DNA from: Reticulitermes lucifugus
Taxonomy: Eukaryota > Arthropoda > Insecta > Blattodea > Rhinotermitidae
Direction: 5' to 3'
DNA: 45,811 nt
NCBI GenBank assembly: GCA_026260175.1
Contig: JAKCWW010000638.1
Location: forward strand, 48,914 to 94,724
The notes beneath the pieces were generated by a model. That model saw only the letters and a program-made list of their open reading frames with translations. It was not told where the DNA came from and made no database searches. Position numbers and translations under genes: made by a program. Below, in pieces: positions 23,901 through 32,912 of this stretch; position 1 is the first letter of the stretch, and each line of letters begins with the position of its first letter.

Positions 23901-24727
23901 ATTTCTCACAATGACGCGGCTGATTTATGGAATTTCACAAGATACGATATATTTTTTTCCATGATGTGAAGTTATATTGCAAGAAAATCGTATATAAATA
24001 TATTTTCTTGGAATTGCTCTTCTTAAAGTGATTGTATTTTGGTTGGGAGTCATATATGTAAACCTTTCCAATAATGAAAGTTCGACGCATAAAATAAAGG
24101 ATTCGACAACGGGTCATATGTAACAAAGGCGTTGCTTAGAAACCGTTAAGTAAGCAAAGGTGAATGACAGAATCATTCATTACAGTTTTTGTTCAAGCAG
24201 AAAAAGGGCGTGTGTAAGCTGTAGAAGGGAACGTCTGCTTACGCTCTTCTTCTCTCAGTCAAATTTAAGGCAGCTGTCTTGTACACTCATGCTCAGGACT
24301 ATGTAGCACGTTGCACATTTGTTGCCTCAATTGTTTGCGTTAATCATAATTCAGCTGTTATTCTTACGACTGTTCTGAACACAACATATTTGCTGAGCAT
24401 GTTAAAATAACTTCACGTTTATTGGTGACTTGTGTTTCACTTCAGTATTTGCAAACTTCCCCTACACTATTAGTGTCAATTTTTCGGTCGTGTTGTTTTT
24501 TGTAATTAGAAACGGATATAATTTTGAAAGCTGGCTGTTTTTGTATTCAACAAATATTTGTCAGAAACATTTTATTGTGTTCAGTGGTGTGTCCAATCTT
24601 TATTCTTGGAAAACAGTTGTAGTATTTTCGTTTATTTTGCGACGCCCTCAGTACATTATAGCAAAAAGAGTCTAAAATTTGCATGATTGGTGAACGATCG
24701 GTTGAATAGCTTTTGGTAGAAATCGAT
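20966..24727. other. No gene recognised
   Basis: AT-rich DNA. Overlapping short open frames occur on both strands around 21342-21692 and 22910-23189, where GC is slightly higher, but none shows a domain, signal peptide or clear splice signals. I see no element ends. Confidence 0.45.
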
Positions 24728-24780
24728 CGTGGTTTGTCTCACTATAAAAGCTTTTCTTGGAAGGACTGAGACAAACCATG
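24728..24780. repeat. Perfect 12-bp inverted repeat (hairpin)
   Basis: TGGTTTGTCTCA (24730-24741) is the exact reverse complement of TGAGACAAACCA (24767-24778). The stem can be extended by a G-T and a C-G pair. The 25-base loop itself contains the palindrome AAAAGCTTTT. It could be a hairpin in RNA or the core of a small inverted-repeat element. No flanking duplication was found. Confidence 0.8.
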
Positions 24781-25019
24781 AAAATATCACTCAGCTGGCA
24801 GAGAATCAAATGATGATCCCCACACAGATTTGTTCTGTTATTTATATTCAGGGTACATAAACATAAAATGTGAGCGCCAACAACTAGAGATAAGGAAGGG
24901 GAAAAACTGGTATAGTTGTCATTTAACCGCGAACCAACCACACGCCTTATTGGAATCCTTGCACTTCATAATCTGGCACAAAATCACCAAGAGGTTCTTT
25001 GATTTTTATTAAGCTTTTT

Positions 25020-25420
25020 TAAATTGGGAAGAGTGTAATGCATATTAGTGGAAGCCTGTTTTATCAATTTCACCGAAATCTGTGGAAGATGAATTGGCTA
25101 TGTGAACTAGGCTTTACTTTAAATTATTTTTGTCGAAAATTGGAATTTCCAACAACTTTTTGCGGTAGATGTTCAAACTGAACTTTAAAGATTATATTAA
25201 ACTACTTACAGGGCACAAGCGAAAGTACGTTTTGGTCCAAATAAACAATTTTGTTGAAAGTTTTCTGCATGGAATTTCACGAAAATCTCTGAATTGGTGG
25301 ATAGAATACTTAGAAAATTTAGTTTATAGAACTACGAAAAGCATGCTTTCTATGGAAAATGACGTTAAAAATCGGAACTGGTCGACGACGTTTGATGTAA
25401 GTCTTTAATATCAAAGTGCA
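25020..25420 (+). repeat. Diffuse repeat-like AT-rich stretch
   Basis: Phrases such as TTTCACCGAAATCTGTGG (~25068) and TTTCACGAAAATCTCTGAAT (~25276) recur ~210 bases apart. They resemble the 'gtgaaaatcgg' phrases at 35570-36690. The 79-residue open frame at 25169-25408 lies over this and has no recognisable domain. Weak evidence. Confidence 0.3.
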
Positions 25421-25470
25421 AAATATCTGTGAAACGTTTTTAGAGCACACAGAAATATATATTATTGGTC

Positions 25471-25884
25471 TCATATGACGTAGGCTTTATTACGGATCCA
25501 TATAGCCAAAAATCCAATATATTTTCTAAGTCCGTAAATATAGGATGGTAAGAGAATCAATGAAACGATGATATTTCCACTGAAGACAATTTCCTGCTTG
25601 ATCTTCTCAGTTTCACCCATTAAATCATGGCGTTCTTGTCTCGGTTGACGATGAAATATGTACCTTCTTTTGTTACATGTAGAGCACGGTGGATTGGAAA
25701 CATAAACATTGTGGGGTGTCGGTAGAACTTCTATAGATCTTTGTGGACAGTGTTGCATGCCGTTGTCTATCAGGACATCTAAGAATGGAAGGGATTTTTT
25801 ATTTAAATGGCTAACCGTTTGGTAGGTCATAAGCCTATGTACGCGATAAAGAACTTGAAGAAAACGAAGCAAATCTCTATACAT
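25471..25884 (-). pseudogene. Penelope-like element remnant: RT C-terminus and start of the linker
   Basis: The minus-strand frame starts in a segment reading FLQVLYRVHRLMTYQTVSHL and reaches SLPFLDVLI (25768-25791). That block follows the reverse transcriptase core in PLEs. Just after it the frame is broken: the neighbouring frame reads TLSTKIYRSSTDT (~25713-25753), fitting the PLE pattern 'G-T-L-x-x-K-x-Y-R-K-x-T-H-T'. The original frame then gives HRQPRQERHDL, similar to the PLE 'H-H-P-x-Q-K-R' block, and finally LPSYIYGLRKYIGFL (25507-25551), like the 'L-P-Y-x-x-G-x-S-x-x-I' segment before the GIY-YIG endonuclease. The YxDD catalytic region and the endonuclease itself are not visible. It is truncated and frameshifted, hence inactive. 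Family identity rests on motif order seen by eye. Confidence 0.62.
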
Positions 25885-25889
25885 AATTA

Positions 25890-28100
25890 AAGTTAATTTT
25901 ATTTAAATGCTTACGTTTTTAGTGAAATTTAGCTAATCTAAAATGAACACCACTAGGACCTATACGATTTCTCAAAGTGATGCATAGGCTTATATTGCGT
26001 TTTCAATAGTTCCTCACTGCGCTCATAGTAATTTCGTCCACGATCTTTTCCTTAGGGCCATGAGTCTCCCGGGGGGAAACATTATGCAGGGATTATTGCG
26101 TAAGAGTATTTATGTATATATGTATTTATGTAAGTATGTAAGTAAATTATGTACAAGTGTCCCAGATGCGACCGTGCATTGGCGCTCACAATTCTGAGTT
26201 TCTCACTGTCGTATGAACTAATATTAATGAGAATTGGAAACTTGTAAATTGTTGTTGCAGCTTCAGTATTTTCCTTTTGATCCTGTTTTCGTCAATTACA
26301 GAAGTGTATTGCAGGACTGAATTCAGTCCCTATATTGGCGTACATTTAATATGAAAGTTTTGACTGTTTTGTTTAGGAGTACACGTGCTGGCTACCTGTA
26401 TGCCTTTATTTTGATTATAGACATTCTAGGAAACCAGTCACTCTAAGTGCTTGCGTAAAACAGAGAAGTAAATTCTTAGACATGAGATATGAGGCCTGTC
26501 CTTGTTAGATATCTACATCCTGAACGCTGGACATGGTCCTTCCCCAACTTCTGAGTGACGAATGAAGGGCAGTAGATTCCTCTGAAATATGAGCCAAATT
26601 CCAGCACATTATGCGTCTTCGCATCACACAAGCACTTATCATTCAAACAGTAGTTTAATTTGCGCTAATTCTGTATGGTTTTATTTTCCGAGTTCTTTTC
26701 TTAAATTTTCAATGATGTGTAGCTTATTCTTTGAATACTGACATTCATATAAAATATAAGTCATATACAATTTATTCCTATAGCAAAAACGACGGTGTTA
26801 ATATTGTTCTTGTAATCTTACGCTTTACTTTACTTACCTTTCAAATTTAAATATATATAAATATAAAACACATATAGGCTACAGCAATTCCCCAAAAATT
26901 GGATTTATGAAGTAAATTGTTTTTTCTAATACATGCACCTTTGTAGTTACCCCATCGTATATATCATCCGTTACGTTCATATATTCCAATTAGCCCTTGA
27001 ATTTTATTAGTGTTTACATGCCACAGTAATGTATTTATATGAGTGTGAAGAAGGACACAATTCATTTTTTTATTGAAACTTTGACTTACATTGTTAGAAT
27101 GTAATCTATTTCTTACTAAGTCATTCTTGTAAAAGCATATGTGAAAATTTCGCTCCCACGCGTTCTGTAATTTAGTAGCAATTAAGAATGAAAGGAAAGA
27201 AATTGCACCAAATATTGCAATGAATAGAGCACGATTTCATTCTTAACTTACCTGGTCTTTGTACGCCTCTTTAAACTTCCACCCTTTCGAATAATATTCT
27301 AAACCAAGTGTCTGGCTTCAGGTACTCATCTGTCTAGTCTAATGTCTAAAAAATTTTGATCAAAGGAAAATATGACTCTGTAAAAACTGTTTAATTTCCG
27401 CAAGTAAAAATCTGAAATCCGCGTCATACGTCGTTACATACAATACGTTTTATAATTACTCTAATTATTGAAGCGATAAAGCAACAAATTATGTCTTACT
27501 GATTATAAAATTATTACCATTCTCATTTTAGTTTAATTTTAATATATCATACCTACTTTAGTAAAGAAAATTTGTTGCAATTTACTGCTCTCTCTCTCTC
27601 CCTCTAGCGGTCTCGCTCTCTCTATGTATATATATATATATCCAATCTCTGGAAGGCATGTAGTCTTTCAAAATCCATTTATAGAAGTATTCTTTCCTAC
27701 AATAGGATATTGTAAAACTATCCTTCTTCGTAGGTTGATTTAAGTAAGAAGCACGACTCTTGATTAAATGCAGTACATCTGATTGACTTTTAAATTACAA
27801 AAATTTGCCGTACCGTAATTAACCTACGCTTAAAAAAGCTATTTGTATGAAGTGTCATACCATGGTGATTTATTAATCTAGTCTGCAAGTCTGATATATC
27901 TATGTCAACTCCTGGTCACTGTTCGATAAAGTGTATTTTAGAATTTTACAGAAATAGTATAAATAAATTAATTTTTTGCGTGTAGTAAAAAAGTGGCCTA
28001 CCTTCCTCCTTCAGTGTCATTCGAATCTCCTTTCGCTATCTTTATGTCCTGTACTTTAAGAAGCATACATGATTTCCTAATGAAACCGAAATTCGTAACT
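25890..28100. other. No gene recognised; TATG and TA/CT microsatellites
   Basis: AT-rich DNA. A degenerate (TATG/TATT)n tract at ~26107-26150 follows CAGGGATTATTGCGTAAGAG and could be a LINE tail of unknown type. At 27588-27642 a (CT)n tract is interrupted and followed by a (TA)n tract. Confidence 0.45.
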
Positions 28101-28104
28101 TGCT

Positions 28105-28145
28105 TATACACATATGTTTCGATATATTGAGGAAGGCCCTTTGTT
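28105..28145 (-). other. Decayed hammerhead-like motif, minus strand
   Basis: On the minus strand: CTTCCTCAATATATCGAAAC followed by ATATGTG. The GAAACATATGTG half fits the 3' core and mini stem III of the motif at 41480, but the CUGANGA half is not recognisable. It lies ~190 bp from the plus-strand motif at 28313, in divergent orientation. Confidence 0.25.
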
Positions 28146-28312
28146 TCTAGGGGCTTGAAATGTAACAACTGTATAAAATATAATAACTATTACGATATGG
28201 CTCCTGTACTATGCTTTTTAAATTTTTCAACCATTTTAATATTTAAATTTTAACACTATTGTTACACATCTGTGTTATATCTAGCCATTGTTGTATTTTT
28301 GTTGTTGAACAC

Positions 28313-28352
28313 CTCCCTAAGAATTGCCGAAAACGGACGAAACATGTAGGAG
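28313..28352 (+). other. Hammerhead-like motif
   Basis: CTCC (28313-28316), core-like CTAAGAA, a stem with CCG/CGG arms, GAAAC (28339-28343), ATGTA, then GGAG (28349-28352). CTCC and GGAG can pair as stem I, ACA/TGT overlap can form a two-base-pair stem III, and the cleavage site would be GTA. The core has A in place of G (CTAAGAA), so catalysis is unlikely. The layout matches the better copies at 41480 and 42781. Confidence 0.4.
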
Positions 28353-28359
28353 TTTTACC

Positions 28360-29560
28360 ATATGTTTATATCATTTTATCTAATTATACTGCGTTTGTTA
28401 TATAGTTATATATATATATATGGTGACTTGTGTTGCTGCACGGAACATGGATGATTTTAAATTTCCGACCATTTTTCCCTGTTAGTCTTTTCAGATCCTT
28501 CCACGGTTTCTTCCTCCAATCCGTCTCTAGGCTTACTTCGTTGCTAAGGTTAGACTCCCGTGTCTAGATTCTTAATGTCGGAACAGTTTCCTTTCTGTAG
28601 CATTAAATTTCAACATTCAGTTGAGTGGATCGTATGTAAGTGCCTGTCGCCCTTTAAAGTATATTTCGAATTTTGTCACGTGAATTTTATCTCATCTTCT
28701 ATGATTCTAATTCCGTATGAACTTATACATTCCTTGCCTGCATTAAATACTTAATTTTGAGGTCTCCCTATTTCGCCTACCTAACTAGACATAACAGAAT
28801 GTGATAATGTTTTCTTGCTTTTGAATAGTACTATTACAGTTGTTTTGATTAAGGTCGACTCTAATCGTATACTAAATTAATGGTATAGGGGCACGTAAGC
28901 TGTACCGGCATGTTTTTTTTTTCTGCCTTGTTGTTATTTCTTTATCAGAGTTCCTGTACAGATTTCATTCTTTAGATTGAGTGTTAGGTATATTATCTAC
29001 AATATAGCGTATAAAGTAAAGTTGATTCCTTTTTCTGCTATTTCTATCATTAATATCAGCTATGCCCACAATAACTAATTGTTATTTTGTCCATACCATG
29101 AATGGTATTTGAATTCATGTATCCAGGCTCAGTGACTTACCGGCTTAGAAAAATGCCTTTCAGGACGTTTCTTAGTCCTGTCCAGCAATAAAACGTTTTT
29201 CTAAAATATAATTCTGTTGAAGGTAATGTTTCACTTATCGCCTATTTTCAGTGCCTCATAGAGCAATTTTGTCACTTATTTTGCAAAAGGAACAACTGGC
29301 ATATTTTGGACCCACTGCAATGTTAATGTAACCTCTTCATTATTATTAATATTATTATTATGTTTTATGTGTTTTCTTGCTTCTTTTCTTTCTTTCTTTG
29401 TTACACGGTATGTAACTAGATCCCGCAGCTATTGATCAGCACGTTAAAGGTTAATAATTTAATTACATCTTCATCGCAATTGCATTAAATGATTTATAGG
29501 CAAATCTTTCAGTCACCAAAGAAGGAAAACTGAACGGGGCGACATTATACAAGAGCTTTG
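28360..29560. other. No gene recognised
   Basis: AT-rich DNA with a (TA)n tract at ~28401-28421 and short CTTT runs near 29380-29399. No conserved motif. Confidence 0.5.
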
Positions 29561-29570
29561 TGACATTCCT

Positions 29571-29660
29571 GGACATACATACATACATACGTACATACAT
29601 ACATACATACATACACACGTACGTACATGCATACATACATACGTACATACATAAATACAT
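29571..29660 (-). repeat. TATG-type microsatellite, 3' tail of the adjoining LINE
   Basis: A (CATA)n/(CGTA)n run on the plus strand, i.e. TATG repeats on the LINE sense strand. It sits directly after the LINE 3' untranslated region, so it is best explained as the element's tail. The three open frames here are low-complexity artefacts. Confidence 0.75.
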
Positions 29661-30907
29661 TCCATGGATACATAAGTCTGTCGAAGTGACAGCTGGATGT
29701 GCAATAAGTCATAATATACAAATATACAGCTATACAGACTACAGAATTTTACATTTAAACACTATAAACGTGTTACATACCTCACTATGAAACATCTTTA
29801 TATATAAAAAATTCATCTACTGAGTAAAAGGAGTGTGTGTTTAAGTATTTTCTTAATGCTACTTTAAATTTTGTCTTTTCATTCTTAATACTTATGAGAC
29901 TCAGAGGGAGTCTGTTGAAAATTCTGATAACCGGCATAGATTATACTTTTTTTGAATACAAGATAGGTTGGCTTTTGGTCTATGCAGGTGTTGCTTATTC
30001 CTGGTGTCTGTAATATGTATAGATGAATTTGTTTGAAAATATTCTTGATTGTTTGAAATAAAGTTCATTAATGAAAATATATATTGACATGGAATAGGAA
30101 TAATCTATAATTTTTTAAACAGACTTCTGCATGGAGTCCTTGATTGTACACCGACCATAATTCTAATGATTTTCTTTTGTAAGGTGAATATCTTCTTACT
30201 GTTGGAGGAATTACCCCAAAAATTTATTCAGTACTTTATAATAGAATGAAAGTATGCGAAATAAATTGATTTAAGAGTGTTGATGTTGCTGATCTACCCG
30301 CATAACATGGTCATTTAACTTAGGAACCATTTGATGGATATGATTCTTCCAACTTAAGTGGTTATCAATTTGTAAACCAAGAAACTTTATGTTTATTGTC
30401 TCTTCTATATACTTTCTTCTATAATCAATACGAAATGCACAGTGTGGTGAATTATTTATTATAAATTTCATAATATTTGTGTTATCAAGATTTAGTACTA
30501 ACATATTAGCAGTAAACCATTCAATTATACGAGTGAGAAATATGTTTGCCACTGTACAGAAATCTCCTAAATTTCTGTTATATATTATGAAAATATTGTC
30601 ATCAGCAAAATAGTATTGGTTTTGATATGGAATTTATTTTCTGAGGAAGGTCGTTTATATATATATATATATATATTATGAACAATAAAGGCCGTATAAT
30701 TGATCCTTGGGGAACTCCATGTGCCAGTGTACCCCAATCAGAGAAAACGTTTTCAGTTGCATATTTTATTTCTACTTTCTGTCTCCTATTAGTTAAATAG
30801 GATTTGAACCAATCTGCAGTTACTCCTCGAATGTCATAGAAGTGTAATTTAGTCAACAAAATTTCATAATTTACACAGTCAAAATCCTGTGCCAAATCAC
30901 AGAACAT
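29571..30907 (-). mobile_element. 5'-truncated LINE (non-LTR retrotransposon), reverse transcriptase pseudogene
   Basis: On the minus strand the element opens in the RT palm with FCDLAQDFDCVN (~30904-30869), then WFKSYLTNRRQKVEI, HGVPQGS (30721-30701) and NDLP. A one-base frameshift follows, so the catalytic FADD (30609-30598) is in another frame. The original frame resumes with LVLNLDNTNIMKF and KFLGLQIDNHLSWKNHI (30552-30271). Further on, with stops, come INTLKSIYFAYFHSI, FWGNSS, KIFTLQKKIIRIM and PCRSLFKKL, and finally LNTHSFYSVDEFF before a stop at 29785. The order matches a jockey-type RT and its C-terminal domain, and I recall near-identical frames from cockroaches and termites. An AT repeat (30656-30676) has lengthened the IIYINDLP block by about four codons in frame. 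It ends in a 3' UTR and a TATG tail. A matching ACATTCCT at 29563 and 30904 may be a TSD. Confidence 0.92.
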
Positions 30908-30911
30908 TCCT

Positions 30912-32602
30912 CCTCCTAGACTCTGCTTGAATCAGCAGCCTAATTGGTAAACTGATACATCGTCGAATCGCCATATCAATAGTAGTGTGTCAATGCGTTT
31001 CGATACGACCGGTACGGTTTGCTGGCCGTGAACACGTCATTAGCTGAACATACGGCTCCTTGATTGATTGGTTTCCGTTAGTGTCTCTATTAGTGAATAG
31101 TTAAAATTGCAATTATGATTGATGCAATTACTACATTTGAAGTGCAAAAATGTATAACGTATTTATCTTGATGAATGATGCACTAGCTCTCGACACAGAG
31201 AGTTAAAGAAATGCAAATTCTAAACAAGTAAATAATTAATATGTTATGTCGGTTCATTTGCCTTAAATAGGCTACCTCTAGCGCGTTGTGAAAGCCAGCA
31301 TATTAAATTCGTTCGATCATAAACCCATTAGTCTGTGATGGAATAACCGACCGTAACGAAAAGCCTTTGCAGAGGTTGTCAAGGTCTATCACTCCATTAA
31401 AAATTCTAAATAATCAAATTCTAATATAAAATTATGTGTATTTTTCCTTATGTGTTTCTTTCAATGCCTCTAAGGTATACTGTTTATGCCACATCACCAC
31501 GAAAGCTAAAAATAATTCCACTGTGAGTCAATGAATTTCATCTTGTCTAACATGTAACAGGATTTCAACAATAAAAAATAAACGGAACACATGAAATTAA
31601 AATTTTTGCGAAAGAAATGAGCAGTACATTCTTATCACTGTTCTTCCGTGAATTTGAAAACTTGACACCAAACCTTCTGCAATTATGCATTTCTTTTGCA
31701 AATTTCCGAAATTTCTTCTTACTGCCCGAGATGCCGTCAGGCTGAATATGAAAACTACTGATCCATCGTAAACGTATCTCATTAATAACATAGTTTTTAC
31801 CGGTGTAAAATTTGGGTAAAATTATTGTCGTATAATTTTAAAGGGGGGGGGGGTGTTATGATCGGCAATGTCGAAACCATATAATTTGATAACAAGTCGC
31901 CGTGCTTTATTTTATTACACTCTTCGGCACATTCTTTATGAGACCGAGGAAAACAACGAAGAATTTCTGAGTTTAGAGTTCCCTATTCGACATTCGAATC
32001 GCATACCTTTAGTGTTACTTCTCATCATTCCAAAAATATGCTGAGTATTGCGATATCTTTAAACAGAGTTGTCAGCAATTATTGTTGCTGTAAACCTGAA
32101 GCGTTGAGTGTCAAAAGAAGACCAAGGCGATAATAGACGATATGCTGTCATGCCTCTACGACCATTGAGTTGCCTAATCCGTGACAAGTTCTGGATCAAT
32201 TGCAAGATAAAATGTCCACACTCAAAACTATATGGCCTTTTTTCCCCTGTGCGTATCACTTTAACATATAAAGTAGCAACTATTTGTGAAACCGTTTAGA
32301 GTTTTCATACGAAGTCAGAATCTTCAAATTGTATGCCTGTATTTTAGCCATAAACAATGTTATGTAAAGGTTATTTGCATGGTCTTGCCAAGAACAGACT
32401 CTCAACTTTTCTCACTTCTCGCCCTTCGTTTCAAACTGGTGTCCCAACATAGTAAAAAAAGAAACATTTCTTGTCTTAACAAGTTTAGTATTCATTAATA
32501 TAAAATATGAGAATATCTTATAACATTAATGCTTAGGCTTTTGGAAGTTCAAGCTTATGTGCCTATCTGGGTGTAAGCTGAATTTACCAACTTTTATACC
32601 TT
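30912..32602. other. No gene recognised; poly-G run
   Basis: AT-rich DNA with a homopolymer G run at ~31842-31853. Short open frames (for example 32059-32259 minus and 32108-32299 plus, antiparallel to each other) show no domain. Confidence 0.5.
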
Positions 32603-32614
32603 GAAAATGGAGAT
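32603..32614 (+). repeat. Target-site duplication, left copy
   Basis: GAAAATGGAGAT here is repeated exactly at 32901-32912, bracketing the LINE derivative. Confidence 0.85.
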
Positions 32615-32900
32615 TAACTAACTAACTAACTCCATGGAGCAGAGTCCTTCTTGAGAAGCTAACAGGTCGTCAGCTAGTCAAGAANNNNNNNNNNTTTTAT
32701 GGAAACCGAAGGTTCATTACCGCACTCACAAGAGCCCGCCACCTGTCCCTATCCTGAGCAATAGAAAAAAGTGTAATGCTCTTACTGTGCCTCCTTTGTC
32801 CCACCTAACCCCCTGTACACCCACTAAATCTAATTTGTACCTAGCTAATTCCCTGGCCACTGCCATAAGTGACCCTGACCTATACAGGCTCCTTACATTC
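32615..32900 (-). mobile_element. Internally deleted, 5'-truncated LINE with perfect TSD
   Basis: On the minus strand the insertion begins inside an AP-endonuclease domain, reading NVRSLYRSGSLMAVAREL, ARYKLDLVGVQGVRWDKGG and TVRA (32899-32768). A few bases on, at ~32762, it jumps straight to the end of the LINE ORF, AQDRDRWRALVSAVMNLRFP, with a stop at 32699-32697. A short 3' UTR (CTGTTAGCTTCTCAAGAAGG, CTCCATGGAG) ends in a (TTAG)n tail at 32632-32615. The whole reverse transcriptase is missing. The piece is flanked by perfect 12-bp repeats, so it moved as one unit after or during the deletion. The endonuclease block is the one often mis-annotated as 'craniofacial development protein 2-like' in insects (from memory). 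A 10-N gap lies in the 3' UTR. Confidence 0.88.
32685..32694. other. Assembly gap (10 N)
   Basis: Ten unknown bases within the LINE 3' UTR. Confidence 0.99.
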
Positions 32901-32912
32901 GAAAATGGAGAT
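32901..32912 (+). repeat. Target-site duplication, right copy
   Basis: Exact copy of GAAAATGGAGAT at 32603-32614. Confidence 0.85.

Noticed and set aside
24672..24941. 89-residue open frame (minus strand) over the hairpin region
   Set aside because: No domain, no supporting signals, and it runs across a perfect inverted repeat.
29463..29790. Three open frames rich in Tyr, Val and Cys or in Tyr, Ile, His and Thr
   Set aside because: All are translations of the TATG/CATA microsatellite at the end of a LINE.
31842..31853. Poly-G run as a quadruplex or regulatory site
   Set aside because: A single homopolymer run without spaced G tracts. It could also be a sequencing artefact.
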